NCBI GenBank assembly: GCA_022376465.1
Contig: JACDTU010000011.1
Coordinates: forward strand, 992,001-1,056,000
Direction: 5' to 3'
DNA from: Cubamyces lactineus
Lineage: Eukaryota > Basidiomycota > Agaricomycetes > Polyporales > Polyporaceae
Length of the DNA: 64,000 nucleotides
The stretch's first letter is position 1. The number at the start of each line of letters is the position of its first letter. Position numbers and translations under genes: made by a program. The notes beneath the pieces are model-generated. The model saw only the letters and a list, made by a program, of their open reading frames with translations, searched no databases and was not told the DNA's origin. Shown here piece after piece: positions 33,764 to 47,100 of this stretch.

Positions 33764-35351
33764 ATGGCCGACATCGAGAAGCGCAGCATGAAGGAGTCCG
33801 TGGTTGGCGCGCTCAGTAACTCCTCCGCCACCGTCGTCAACGATTGCCCCTCACGTCCTCCATCGGTCGCCGAAGACGACGCTCCCGACGGTGGTACTGC
33901 AGCCTGGCTAACAGTCTTTGGCGCTTTCCTCGCCCTGTTCTGCTCATTTGGACTGCTCAACTCCTTTGGCACGTTCCAGACGTGGTATGCGGAGCACCAG
34001 CTTAGCCATCTTCCACCATCTACCATTGCATGGATCGGTTCCTTGCAACTATGGGTCTTCTTCTTCTCGGTATGTAGAGCTTCTTTGACATAGTTTGCTT
34101 CGACTGAGCATGCTTAGGGCGCATTCGTCGGACGGTTATTCGACGCGCATGGCCCTCGGGTGATTCTACTTCTCGGATCCGTAATGCTTGTATTCGGTAC
34201 AATGATGACAAGCATATCGACACAATACTACCAATACATCCTTGCACAAGGTGTATTAGTAGCTATTGGTATTGGTACAGTGTGAGTCGCCATTTGAAAT
34301 GGTCGTTCGAACCACGCTAACTCGCAATTTCAGTTTCTACCCAAGCCTTGCTGCCATCTCTACGCACTTTAAGAGGCGTAGAAGCACTGCCCTTGGTATT
34401 GCGATATCAGGCTCTGGTTTCGGTGAGTTCATCGTCAGAACACGCATACAATGCCGCGCTCTAACCCCCGTGAAGGTGGCGTGGTGTACCCAATCTTCTA
34501 CCGACAGCTCTTCGACCGCATTGGCTTCGCATGGACGGTCCGAGTATCGGGATTTATCACACTCGTGTTGTGCGGCGTATCCGTCGCAACAATCACGAGT
34601 CGGCTGCCAAAGTCGCATGCCGACGCGCCTTGGTTCCATACCAAGGTCTTTCGGGATGCTCCCTTCCGGCTTGTAGTCATCGGGAGCATCCTGATCTCTT
34701 TCGGTAAGCACACGCCCATAACGATGCGCCTTCCTCTCCTCATGTCTCCTGCCAGGTCTCTTCATACCATTCTTCTACATCGTCGACTACTCCACGGACG
34801 ACGGCATCTCTCCGCAGACGGCGTTCTACGTACTCTCCGTCATGAACGCCGGCGGCATCCTCGGACGACTCGCGCCCGCATGCATCGCGGATGCGCTCGG
34901 GCAGTTCAACATCATCTTTCCCTGCGCGTTTCTCGCGGGGCTCTCGATGCTCGTCTTCTGGACATTTGCGCACGGGCTTGTCGCGATCATGCTCTTCGCG
35001 GCGCTCTACGGCTTCTTCTCGGGCGCGTTCAACGCGCTCGTCGTGCCCTGCGTCGTGCGCATCTCGGAGGTGCGCGAGTACGGAACGCGCATAGGCGTGC
35101 TCTACAGCATCATTTCCTTTCCGTGAGTTCCTTCCGTTTGCAGGATACGCGCGCATGATGGAGGCTGACAGGTGTATCCGTGATCTGATAGGGCGCTGTG
35201 CGGAGGCCCGGTCGCCGGCGCGATGCTCAAGGCCGAGGGCGGCTCGTATCTGGGCATGATCATGCTTGGGGGCGCGACTATCATCGTGGGCTCGCTCTTT
35301 TTCCTGTGGGCGCGGCTAGCGCTCGCGCGCGGTCTTTGTGATCGCGTGTAA
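33764..35351 (+). CDS. MFS transporter, monocarboxylate-porter type (paralog A)
   Basis: This is a 12-helix major facilitator of the fungal monocarboxylate porter (MCT-like) group in the plasma membrane. It starts MADIEKRSMKES with a short cytosolic tail and DGGTAAWLTVFGAFLALF, the standard first helix. Exons then give AWIGSLQLWVFFFS, GAFVGRLFDAHGPRVILLLGS, FYPSLAAISTHFKRRRSTALGIAISGSGFG and GVVYPIFYRQLFDRIGFAWTVR. The second half has NAGGILGRLAPACIAD, GFFSGAFNALVVPCVVRIS and YGTRIGVLYSIISFP, then ALCGGPVAGAMLKAEGG. It ends GLCDRV-stop. Introns are GT-AG. Two paralogs sit at 57903-59521 and 60332-61944. Substrate unknown (short organic acids are the family default). Confidence 0.92.
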
Positions 35352-37089
35352 TCCGTGGTCGTCGCATCTCCCATTCCGTCTCATTGCTGCTTCCATCACG
35401 GCGATTCGTTCAGCGTTCAGATTATCCTCATTCGCGTTCCATCCATCGACATCACGCGCCGTTTACCACATATACCTATACCTACTATTATCATGTTAAA
35501 CACTAGCGTACAGGACCAGGACTACTGTAGCCTTTCCCCCTCATGCGCGCCGTACATAGTATATACCCCCAGCAGCATCTTGTATCTTTATCTGTAACCT
35601 ACCACTTGTCCGGTCCTCTCCCCCATCACGACTACGCAATGTTCAATGTTTCACGAATCTGCTTCCTCCCCTCTGTCTCCCCTTTCTCCTCCGTTGCCTC
35701 CGGTGCGTAACGCCCCATCCATATGCATCGGCGTCCTTACGCGTATTTGCGTCGACATCGCGATGCTGAACCTGTGACCGCGCTCAGACGCGCTCAGAAG
35801 ACTTTCAATCAGAGTTATCAATCCGGATGCGACTCGAGCTCCGAAGCATGCATGCACGGCCGCGGGTTGCAAGTACCTCCAGCTCGAGCTCGGGCAGTGC
35901 GCATCTCGGGAACCCGGGATGCACAGAAGTTCGGTCCTGGGAAGGGCACAGACCGGACCCGGAGAAACGAGCTTAGGCTGACTGACGTGCGAGCATGATT
36001 GCGCATTCGAGCATTCGAGCTCGAGGGCTTCGCGTCCACGGCCATGGCCATTTTACCCCCGGGTCGCGGCCAGGCACTTTCGCCGGGAGCAGACGTCGAA
36101 GCGTGCTCGAGTTCGGGCAGACTCGAGGGGCGTGAGGAGGCGCGTGGCTTTCCCCGGCCAGGAGTCGTCATCGAACCATCTACATTGGGTGGACGTCGAC
36201 CGTGGGCCACACCGATATCGTACGTCCCGGCTACGTGGTTGCAACCTGCCTGAGTCTCCCGCGGTCATGGGTGCCATTTGACCGGGTATGCTGTAGTGTT
36301 GACGGGCTCCCCCGTATAAGCCGGCGCCGCAGAGTGCAGTAGTAATATTATTAGAGGATACATTGTATAGTCCGACGCCGCACCGTCTGGCACCCCCGGC
36401 ACTTGTATGAAGTGCGTCTTCGCCTGCTTCGCGCCGCGAACCATCCGCATGATGAACAGGGCTTCTTCGAAATCGAAAGCGGCGGGAAGTGCCCTCGAAG
36501 CAGCGCTACGCCGGTTCATCAAGGCACGAGGCTCTCGGACTTCTGCTACGCACCGTGTGCATTGGAACCCGCCTACCATGCTCGTGTGGTGGGAACGGCG
36601 GATGCGTCCACGAAGGCCCGCGCTGGCGGCGGTGGGCGCTCCGACGCGGGTCGGTGGTGAAGCATCTATTGTACATGTAGACGGTAGCATTTGACTCCCT
36701 TGAACCTTGGTGTACTGGGGTGCTGGTCGTGAAGAGATTTGAGGCGTGAGCTATTGTGTAGATCGCGTTCAGTGCGTCTGGAAATGGGCGGTTCAAGCGA
36801 ACAAGATAGCAGGCCGGGCGCACGGTGCTCAGAAGCAACAGTTGCTGCATGGAAACGTCATTGTGGTACATTGCGTGAGGGATATCGGGGTATCGTGGGT
36901 TACATGCAGACGGAGTATACAAGAGGTTGGACGTAGGATGTACTAGAGCGGAAGGCGCATGGGGTAGAATAGCAAGAAAGTACAGGATATGGTTCTGTGT
37001 TACACAGTCCAAGAATGGAACGGGGCGATCTACTGGAGCGTACAAGTTAGCTATAAACAGGTTACAAGATTATATGGAGTCGGCAAGTA
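35352..37089. other. Gene-poor 1.7 kb interval
   Basis: This region lies between two facing stop codons (MFS paralog A and the 7TM-like gene). It is unusually long for a convergent interval here. Open frames of 60-180 codons exist on both strands, but none has splice-consistent coding structure. A short direct repeat, GCATTCGA, occurs near 36003-36020. Confidence 0.4.
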
Positions 37090-39032
37090 TCAGAGTCTCG
37101 AGGGAGTTGAGATTACCGGCGCGCGAGGCAGATGAGTCAACGAGACCAGCCCGCTCCAGTCCTCCGTGCTCGGGCGCGGGATATAAATGTGATCCCCAGG
37201 GTTGGTAGGGGTAGCAGGAGCTGCGTGAACAGACGTCGGCTGGCTGCAGTCGCAGTGCGGAACCACGACTGCGCCGTCGGGCGAGTCGCGTCCAGCTACT
37301 ACCCTCCTAGGACGGCCGCGTGCAAGCAGGGGGCTGATAAGGGTGCTCACGCGCGCGGGCGGGCGCGAGGGCGAGGGGGATGCGCTGGGCGGCCCGTGCA
37401 AGGACGGGGAGAGTTGGTCGGCTGAAGTGCGAATGGCGGTCTGGGGCAGGACTGGCGCGAGCTCGAGCTGATCGCGTCTGCGACGGCGCGCGAGGCGTCT
37501 CTGGGCTGCTGGCCATCGGTACAACGCGACAGTCAGGCTCCACATAGGCTGCGCGGCGAGGAGGAGCGCAGTGATCTGTGGTTGTGTGAAGAGGTCAGGG
37601 TGGGTGTGGTGTGCGGGCTTCGACTGCGCGAGACGTACCTGACCGAAGCTCGAGATCATGTTCTCTCCCTGAAAGATGCAGTTCTCCTGGATCTGCATCT
37701 CGGACGCTATATGGTTTGTTGAATACATTAATTGAAACCATGAGCACGGCGCGCGCACCAATGAGGAAGATAAGCCATAGAACAGTTGCGAGCACGTTGA
37801 ACCCGAAGATGAGCTGCCTGTCCTTGTCATTCCGTGCCGGGAAGATGTCCTTGAAACTGTCCCAGAGCTGCGCATAGATCGGTCGCCGAGAGGAGTCAGA
37901 GGACGAGTGTGTAACGATGGATGAAGAACGCGAGTTCGACTTCGAGTAGGCCCGGGCGCGGGCTGGGCTGGTGACGGCGAGCAGGATCGTCATAGCGAGA
38001 GTGATGCCGAGCGAAAACAGGAGCCAGAAGACCCAGACGACCATGTACTTGTGATTAATGTCTCGTGCCGTGAAGCGCTTCAGAAAAAAGATCAAGACCG
38101 TGTCGCCGCTGCAGTTGGTCTGGCTATAGACAGGAGAGACGAAGAGCACCACACCCCATGCCCACTGCAGAACGACCTGAGTGAGCAGCGCGAGCGCAAG
38201 AAAGAGCCGTTGGTAGCCTTGAGCGCGCTGGATCCTCATCCGATCCCTGTCGGTAATCGACGCGGTATCCCCAATATAGTGGCCCTCCTCAGGCGTTGTG
38301 GTGTTCATGACGTGGTGCGCGAGCTGCCGGGCATAATAGCCCTCCGGGGTAAGACGCCATATGGAGAGCGTGGGCGCCACAGCAAGAGAGCTGATGCAGG
38401 AGAGGGTCACGAAGCTGTGGCGCTGCGGTCAGTACTGCTTGGGGTCTCGCGAAATGCGTCGTGAACCGGGGTGACTGTGCTTACTTCATGGTAAGCGTCG
38501 CGTGATGCAGTGTTATAGATTGATTCCCCTTCTGGACCATCGCGGCGATCACGAGCGAGGCGGTGAGCAGTGTGGAGGCCCACGCGCTTGGTACAGAGTC
38601 CCGACGGGAGAATATGACCAAGAGCGCTACGAGGGTCAGTGTTAGTATCCGGTACGCAGCGGAGGAGACCCCCCTCAAAATGTCACGCGAGCACTTGAAC
38701 TTCGACCAAGGAGCTTCACACTTGACAACAGGCTCGCGAATGTCATACACCGTGCAGCGGGTATAGTACTCACTGTTCATTACGCTCTGCAGATAGAACG
38801 CTGACCGGACGCCAACTCCCGAGATGTCGGGATTGGGGCATATTGCGATGCATTGCGAGATATCGTCTGGGGAGGCGGCGCATACCAAGGCAGCAAGCGT
38901 CCCATTCTGTAGAATCTGAGGGGGGACAGTACACCACATGTGTATGCAGGCAAAGGATATGTCAGGACATGTGGGTGTGAGGTGTGAAGAAAGAAGAGAG
39001 AGGAGGAGGGGAAGAAGGGAAAGCGTGGCCAC
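37090..39032 (-). CDS. Orphan polytopic membrane protein, about seven helices
   Basis: I do not recognise a named family. The protein starts MATLSLLPLLLSLLSS, a possible signal sequence, then a Cys-containing segment and IAICPNPDISGVGVRSAFYLQSVMN. Hydrophobic segments follow: around LLVIFS, AWASTLLTASLVIAAMV, FVTLSCISSLAVAPTLSIW, LFLALALLTQVVLQWAWG, VVWVFWLLFSLGITLAMTILL, IFGFNVLATVLWLIFLIGAR and TALLLAAQPMWSLTVALY. The loop between helices 5 and 6 is Ser-rich, and the tail is Arg/Pro/Ser-rich (RRLARRRRRDQLEL and on), typical of a cytosolic end. A GT-AG segment at 38627-38773 is 147 nt, without in-frame stops, and may be an intron. The topology resembles a receptor, but no GPCR signature is seen. 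It is divergent from the permease gene. Confidence 0.7.
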
Positions 39033-39970
39033 TGTCGGATTCGGCTATATACCATTTGCATTGATTCATTGGCATTCAACTGCCTCGCAAGTTTAGGCTC
39101 TGAATGGGGTCCTGCACACCGGTACTCGGCGGCTCGATAAGGGCATCTGTTATCGCCAGGACAGAGACTGTAGAAGGTTGCCACGTGGTGGACGGGGAGC
39201 GCAAGACGACCGCAAGAAGCTTGAATCGCCGCCCACAGCTGACGCGACGACCATTCTCCACTCCTGCAGCGCATCAGGGCGATGCGATACGGCTGTCAGT
39301 GTCGATGGGCTAGTCATGAGCCCGCCAACTGCTCTGATTGATGATGCTCCGGCGTCGTCGCAGCGGACCGCAGTTACGTAGTTCTCATCACCACAAGGCG
39401 AGTGTGGGGCCTGAGCTTGGTCAAGTCATGAGTCGGCGGTTTCGTCCGGAACACGTTGCGTGTTTGCAGCACTCACCTATGTGGCATAGCCTACCTGTGC
39501 TCTCCTATGGAGTACACTTACGTTGATGGAGGCGCTGCACCGGGCGGAAGAGGTGCCTGTGGTGGGGGTCACCAAAGAGAGGATAGTGGCGGAATCATGG
39601 GTAACAACAATTGCCAGTTTGGGAAGGGTGAGCTACCGAAGCCGCGGAGGCTGTGCACACGAGGAAGAGGTTCATTGCAATCCGCCACTCGGCCACTCGG
39701 GAGAGCCTGTCGCCTGCGGAACCTATCGCCCTTCTCGATTGTTCTGAACTGCCTCAGATGCCAAGGATCTGCGCGCCTTATGGTTTCTTATCTCCAGCTC
39801 GGTTAGAGAATTGGAGAGAACTCCTTCTCTTCTTCTTACAAAGTTACAAGGACGGCCAGTACTCGCGCGGCTCAAGCGAGGGGTTGAGTTGAGACTCCCG
39901 GCTACTGAACGTGTCTCTGCTTGATAGCTTTCTTCATCCGTTCACACCTGCATACTTCGTTCTCCTCACC
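39033..39970. promoter_or_regulatory. Divergent promoter region of the 7TM-like and permease genes
   Basis: This 938 bp interval lies between two divergent starts and must hold both promoters. Open frames inside it (up to 116 codons) have no motif or splice support. Confidence 0.4.
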
Positions 39971-42900
39971 ATGCCCAGCGCGATGGACATAGAGATGAGC
40001 GAGCTGCGAGCCCGTAGTAGGCCTACGACCGGTGCTCGATCAGCGGCTACCGTGCGCATTGTTGCGCCGCCGACCTCTACGTTGCAACGCTTTCAGAGGC
40101 AGCGCAACCGCATCTTACACTTCCAGCGGCGTTGGGCGAGAATCAAAGAAGACTTGCCTCCCCAACTCTCGCGCAAACATAGTGAGTTCACAACGAAGTC
40201 CGCGCTCGAATATCAATCATGGCTGAACTCCTCGCGTTTGCGCATAGTTGGCATGATTTCAATTGGTGTGTCAGTTCACTGTCGAGCATACCGACTCACG
40301 CTGAGATGTATTGAATGAGGGGGAGTTATTGGTACCGGGTTATTCCTCGGTTCAGCCGTATGTCGTTTCACGACATCCCCGCACGACATCCTCCTACTGA
40401 ACACTTTGCACTAGGATGCACTCCGCAACGGCGGCCCAGTGGGGTCTCTCCTAGGGTACAGCGTCGTGGGTTCAGTCGTATACTGCTTATGCGTCTCAAT
40501 CGGAGAGATGATTGCATACTTGTAAGATCATAGCTAGAGCGCGATGTACCGCGGCTTCGGACGCTAACGTTCAAACCTTGTATAGGCCCAATGTTGGTGG
40601 CGTAGTCGGTCTGGCCGACTTATACGTCGACCCGGCACTTGGTTTCTCTCTTGGATGGGCGGCATGGGTGAGTCCCTGTTGTACCTCGATTACACCAATC
40701 TGACGATGGTCTGTGTCTTAATAGTACAACTGGAGTGTTACATTGCGTACGTACATGTGAATCGCACATCTCAGCGCGATCCCGACCCTCTGAACATGGA
40801 TCATAGCTGCGGAGATCACTGCGGCCGCTGTCGTTCTAGGGTATTGGGAGTCCACAGCCAAGATCCCGTATGTCGTTTTCTCCAAGCGCTGTTCAAGTGT
40901 CGTCGCACGGCTGACATCGCAACAGAGTGGCAGCTGCGTCTGGATTCTTCGTCAGCAGGCTTCCTCTGGTGACTAACACTATGATGACCAATTGATTGCT
41001 CTTCCACAGCTGGTCGTGGCCACGGCGATCAACTGCTTTCCGTCGAGGTATTACGGCGAAGTCGAGTTTTACATGTCCTGTCTGAAGGTTTGCACGATTG
41101 TTTTAATCAGTAAGTCTGACCTCTATTTCCCATATCATGCATGTCGCTAAGCCCGTGGTCTATGCTGGCAGTCCTCATAAGCCTCCTTGTTGACCTGGGA
41201 GCATCCCACCAAGGGTACGCTGCACTGTGCTGTTGATTTTTGCGACCCTTATCTTTTTCTCGTGTTAGACGCATAGGCTTCAGGTATTGGAAAGAGCAGC
41301 CATTTTCTCCCAATTATCTCGGCATTACGGGCGAGAAGGGCCATCTACTGGGCTTTTGGGCCGTGCTTATGCAGGCGTCCTTCTCTTTCTTCGGTTCCGA
41401 GGTCCCTGGTATAGTAAGTGCTCACCCTCTCCGTTGTTGGACGTATGATGTGACTTTTCTTGCTACGTAGGCGGCAGGGGAGGTGATAGACGCTACACGG
41501 GTGAGGCGCGCTCTTCATCCAATGAGTGACAGGCACATGTTGAACCCATCGGACAGAATGTACCGCGGGCTCTGCGCAAGGTGTGGATTCGTATGTGCGT
41601 GGATTAATCCTCAGATCCTTTTACCGATGGTGTTGTTCGCTGAACTACCTCACAGCACGCTGTTCTATCTCAGCGGGGTATTCTTCGCAGGCTTGTTGGT
41701 GCCCGCGACAGATCCGGGCCTGGCGGGCGACGACCGGACGGGACGACACTCTCCTTTTGTCATCGCGTTCACCCGCGCTGGCTACATTGTGGTGTGTTTC
41801 AGCCACTGCGCCACGACAGCTTATATTAGACTAATGGACTTGCGGAATCTGACCGACGTCACTGTACGCCGCAGTTACCAGACCTGGTGAATGCTTCGAT
41901 CCTCATCTCTGCGTGGTCGGCAGCGGCGTCGGACATCTATATCAGCAGCCGGTTCCTGTTTTTCCTGGCGCGACGTGGGCACGCCCCGGCTTTTCTCGGA
42001 AATCTGTTTAAGCTCAACGCTCGACGCGCTGCTGCGGGCGTCCGGAGCAGCGCAAGCGACACTACCGACGCCTCGGAGGTCGAGAGCGGGAACGAGTCGG
42101 ATTATGATGGTACGTTCTTTAGAACGATGCACGCGGCCTGAACTAATCTCAATGCAAATATGCAGAATCACCGAGACGAAGCCATGCACCTACCAGCATC
42201 GAGGACGGGCTATCCGATACCACGACGCTGGCAAAGGACTCGCCCTACGTGTTGCCGCTCGCTAGTGTCCTGTTCTCAGCATCTATCGGCTTCTTGACGT
42301 TCCTCAGCTCTGCTGCTGGTAGTGCCAATGCGGTAAGCTCACGTACCAGCGATGCATTCTGGAGCGAGCGGGGATCTGATCTTGCGCGCACCGCCCATTC
42401 AGGCGTTCCAATGGCTCGTCGCTGTGGCTAGCGTTGCGTCGCTCCAGTCTTGGGCAGGGATGCTCTTCACGTATATCAGGTGCACATTGGCATGTCTCTG
42501 TTTTCGTTCGCGCCCTCTGACCCTTGCAACCATGATACAGGTGGTACCAGGGGACAGTCTACGCGGAGAAACGATGTTCGGAATTGTCTGATGATGATGC
42601 GGACGCTGTCAGAAAGCAGATCAAGAAGATCAAAGAAAACAGGGTGTGCGCGCAGCCCTACGTGAGTGCATAGGTCGTGGGCACTGCTGTCATACTGACA
42701 TTGTCGCTTTTCTCTAGCTTGCGTGGTATGCTTTCAGCATATGTATGATCGTTCTCCTCACCAATGGATGGTGCGTCTCGCTGACCTGAGAAGGATAGGA
42801 TACCACTGACTTGCTTCCAGGGCCGTCTTCGTGCACAGCGGTTGGAGGATAGGTGAGTGTAGTCACGATTCCTCTCACACTGGCTGACCTGATAACTTCG

Positions 42901-43238
42901 TTGTTTTTGTGATCATGCAGCCGATATAATGGGTGATGCTCTCCCAGTATACCCGAGCTGGCAGAAGCAATCAGACCCTGTCTCGCAGTTCCTGTCGGCA
43001 TACGTCCCTATCGTGAGTTTCCAAACGCACCCTTGCGACACTGGCTAGTTCTGAACAACGACCGCAGCCATTCTTCTTGTTATTGACGTTCGGGTACAAG
43101 CTAATCAAGCAGACGCGGATGTTCTCGCTGGATGAGATGGTGTTCGACCAGGGCAGCGTGCCGCAGCTCCGCGACGAGGACACGGACGCGCCCAAGCATT
43201 GGCTGGAGAAGTTCTTGCAGTGGGTCCGCATTATATAG
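39971..43238 (+). CDS. Amino-acid permease (AAT/APC superfamily)
   Basis: This is a plasma-membrane amino-acid/proton symporter of the fungal YAT/AAT type with 12 predicted helices, split by about 15 short introns. It starts MPSAMDIEMSELRARSRP with a cytosolic tail ending LSRKHIGMISIGG. The spliced exons give IGTGLFLGSA, the first-helix signature, then LRNGGPVGSLLGYSVVG, SIGEMIAYLPNVGG, ADLYVDPALGFSLGWAAW, YNWSVTLPAEITAAAVVLGYW and INCFPSRYYGEVEFYMS. Further on are FGSEVPGIAAGEVIDATRNVPRAL, the next family signature, then SAAASDIYISSRFLFFLARRG. It ends PKHWLEKFLQWVRII-stop, as typical AAT permeases do. Family assignment is firm; substrate unknown. Confidence 0.92.
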
Positions 43239-44168
43239 TATACGTAGGTTTGTAGGATACCCGAGCTCGACGCGAGCTGCACTTGTCTGACGCATAAGTG
43301 TTGTAACGATATATCTACTGATCATGATCCTCAGGCTTGCTACCGATCTGGTACTGTCTTCTTCACTCATGGCCGATGAATAGTGACTGATGAGCGCGCA
43401 TGCAATGGGCGGCATGAAACGAGGATGTCTGTGCTTGCGTCAGGTGTACTATCCGGGTCCACTGGTGGCAAGCGCGGCGATCTATGGGAGGTTCAGCTGG
43501 GGAGACTCCGCATTTCGCGTCAATAAGTATTGCATCCTACAGTCGGTCCCCGGCTCATGTCCTTTGTTTCTACGTTATGCTGACCCCATCCAGCGATGAG
43601 CACCTTCAACATGTACCTACATGTACTGAGTTCAATGAGTTGTGGCTTCATTTCTGTCGTCGATCAGTATGCTCATTTCGGGAGTGCTTGGTTGCTAGAG
43701 CGCCGCCCCGTGCCTTGTCGCTTAGCGAGGGCAATTGGCGTCTGTCTCTCCACTACCGTCACCGGCTGTGTCTTGTTCAGCGACCACAGCTCACAGTTGT
43801 GCGCTTTCTGTCTTCTGCGGTCTCTCTGTCTGCTCCTGGGGTCCACAAGGGTGACGGCTACGACGGTCCTATTCAGTATAGAAGAGCTCTCGGCGTCGAA
43901 CCAATACGTTCAGGGGACCGCTCGGCCCGCCCATAGTAAACCCTAAGCTTGCTCTCGGCGAGTAAGAGGTGCAACGGAAATACACAACCTGGGTCTGTCT
44001 ACGCACATAACCGCGACCCACGCAATCTTCGGAGTTTTTGGTGAGTTCATGTGGCAGAGGCACTGTCGCCGGCACTGCGCTCGATGTCTGAGCACAGCAT
44101 TCCTCCACCATTCTCCGCAGTGAGCAGCATATTGAACCTGTCCATCCACGACTTGACCACCCACCATC
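43239..44168. other. Intergenic region upstream of chitin synthase
   Basis: This 930 bp stretch holds the permease 3' UTR and the chitin synthase promoter. Several open frames up to 150 codons cross it without domain support. Confidence 0.4.
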
Positions 44169-47100
44169 ATGTCTCATTACCCCGAGGTGAGCCTTCTCGT
44201 CACTGTGCGAAATCCACCCCTCATTATGAGCAGGCGGACGAGGCCCAGCACGGGCATTACAACGACGGCTACTCCCCCTACCTCAATTACCCAAATACAG
44301 GCGGGTTCGACCCATCTCCGAGCCCCAACTATGAACAGGAGCATCAGGCGTACCAGCCGTTGCACCTGGATCCCTTCATGAGTCCCCAGGGCCCCACAGG
44401 GGTCTTCCAACCTCCCCCAGGCCAACCATCGAATGCCTTCCAGCCACCCCAACCGCCGCAGTCTCCTCCACATACCAGTTTGTACAATCCTGAGCCGTAT
44501 GCCCCTGGCTTCCCTCAGCCGCACTCGCCTCCCCCTGTACACCCTGGCTCGCCGCCTCTCCACCCTGGATCACCACCGCTTCAACCCGGCGAGTATCTCA
44601 ACCCATCAAACCCTTCCCATCCACTTGGCGCGCCAGTATCTCCGCAGCCATCGTATCAAGGACAGTCGTTCCAGCTGCACGACGAGCCTGTGGAGGACTT
44701 CGATACCGGTGACATCCCGCTGCTACGGCGCGATGGTCCCACCGGCCAGATGGGTATGCCCATGCCGGGTGAGTACGACCAGTCAGAGGGGGATGATCGA
44801 TCGGAGAACAACATTCGCTATGGGCGCATTCCCCAACGCGTGCCGCGCCGGTACAAGACGATTAAGAAGGTGGAGCTCTTCCACGGGAACTTGGTGTTGG
44901 ACTCTGCAGTGCCAACGAAGCTGCTGAACATGTGCCCGCTACAAAACGAGCGCGAGTTTACGCATTTGCGATATTCGGCGGCGACGTGCGACCCGAATGA
45001 CTTCAAAGACTCGGGCTTCACCCTACGCCAGGTGCACTACGACCCGCCTCGGCGTACGGAGCTGTTCATCGTGATGACGATGTACAATGAGGACGAGGAG
45101 CTCTTCTGCCGGACCATGCACGGCGTTATGAAGAACATTGCGCATCTGTGCAAGCGCGACCGCAGTAAGACGTGGGGCAAGGACGGCTGGAAGAAGGTCG
45201 TCGTCTGCATCGTGTCTGATGGACGGCAAAAGATCAACTCGCGCACGTTGAGCGTCATTGCGGCCATGGGAGCGTACCAGGACGGCGTGGCAAAGGTACG
45301 TCCTGCGCTTTCCTTCTAGCACGAACGTGCGGGCGCTTACCATAGTGCTAGAACATCGTGAACGGGAAGCCCGTGGTAGCGCATATATACGAATACACGA
45401 CACAAAGTAGGCCCGCCCGTTCGCGCCTCGCCCGGAACGTGTGATTGACCGGTTTACACAGTCTCAGTGACACCATCTATGAAGCTTGAAGGAGCGGAGC
45501 GCGGAATTGTCCCGGTCCAGATCATCTTTTGCCTGAAGGAGAAGAACCAGAAAAAGATCAACTCCCATCGCTGGTTCTTTAACGCGTTCGGACCGATCCT
45601 CCAGCCTAACGTTTGTGTACTGCTGGATGTCGGGACGATGCCCGGGCCTACGTCGATCTACCACTTGTGGAAGGCGTTTGACATCAACTCAAACGTCGGA
45701 GGAGCCTGCGGCGAAATTGTCGCGCTCAAGGGCAAGTACATGCGCAATTTGATCAACCCGCTCGGTGAGACTATCTGCGTTGTTGAGGGATGACAAAACC
45801 GTAACCGACGTGCATCCGTAGTGGCCGCGCAGAATTTCGAGTACAAGATGTCGAATATCCTGGACAAGCCCTTGTGCGTAATCCGAAAGGGATGTTGGTA
45901 GCCTCATTGTGCTGACCCGCCTATTCTCGAAGGGAGTCCATCTTCGGCTACATCACCGTATTGCCGGGCGCGTTCAGCGCTTACCGGTACATAGCACTGC
46001 AAAACGACGCGACTGGCCAAGGCCCGTTGCAGAAGTACTTCCTCGGAGAGAAGATGGTGAGCGTTCACATGCCATATGTGCGAATGTGCTCCGTACTCAA
46101 CGTGACTACAGCACGGCGCGGGGGCGGACATCTTCACTGCCAACATGTACCTTGCAGAGGACCGTGTAAGCCGTTCCGGGCCCTTTTGCCGAGGTTTCGC
46201 CTGATGTTTGGGTGTGGTAGATTCTGTGCTGGGAGCTCGTCTCGAAGCGCGGCGGCGCGTGGATCCTGCACTACGTCAAGTCCGCGTACGCTGTCACGGA
46301 TGTCCCGGACCAGGTCCGTACTCTTCAGTGCACGTTGGCGCGTCATGGGAAGGGGGTCGCTGACGTCTGCTGGACAGGTTCCGGAGCTGATCAGTCAGAG
46401 GCGTCGGTGGTTGAATGGATCGTTCTTCGCGGCCATCCACAGTACGGTAAAGTTCCACTACATCTACCGCTCGTCCCATTCTTGGTTGCGCAAGTTCTGG
46501 ATCCACGTCGAATTGTTGTACCAATGCTTCAACTTGTTCTTCTCATGGTTTGCTCTGGTAAGTTGCCTATTTGACGGCTGCGGTCCGTCGTCCCGTGAGT
46601 CTGATTGCCTCGCCTCTGTAGGGCAACTACTTCATCTCGTTCATCATCCTGAGCGAGTCCCTGGAAGACCCATCGTTTAACCTCGGAAAAGGCGTCCACA
46701 TCGTTAATGTCATCTTGGAATATCTTTATCTCGGCCTACTCATTATGTGCTACATCCTGTCACTCGGCAACCGACCGCAGGGCGCGAAGTGGGGCTACAC
46801 GTTGGCATTCATTGGCTTCGCGGTCATCACCGTATACATGACGGTACGCAGGCTGGCATTACCGAATTGGGGAACAATTTCCTGAGTGCGTGCATTCGAA
46901 ACATACAGATCGCAGCATTCTTCTTGGCCTTCAAGGGGGTGGACAACGTCGTCAAGGACCATACCGGGCCCCTTTCGCCCGACATGCTCTTCACGAACTC
47001 TATCTTCAGGAACATCGTCATCTCCTTGTTGGCAACGCTCGGGCTGTACATCTTAGCCTCCTTGATCCATGTGCGTTTTCACGACGGAGATGCGCGCGTT

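Noticed and set aside
36265..37045. Minus-strand frames of 141 and 179 codons
   Set aside because: No conserved motif or splice structure; likely chance frames in GC-rich DNA.
43390..43946. Plus-strand frames upstream of chitin synthase
   Set aside because: They overlap each other in different frames, without domains or good starts.
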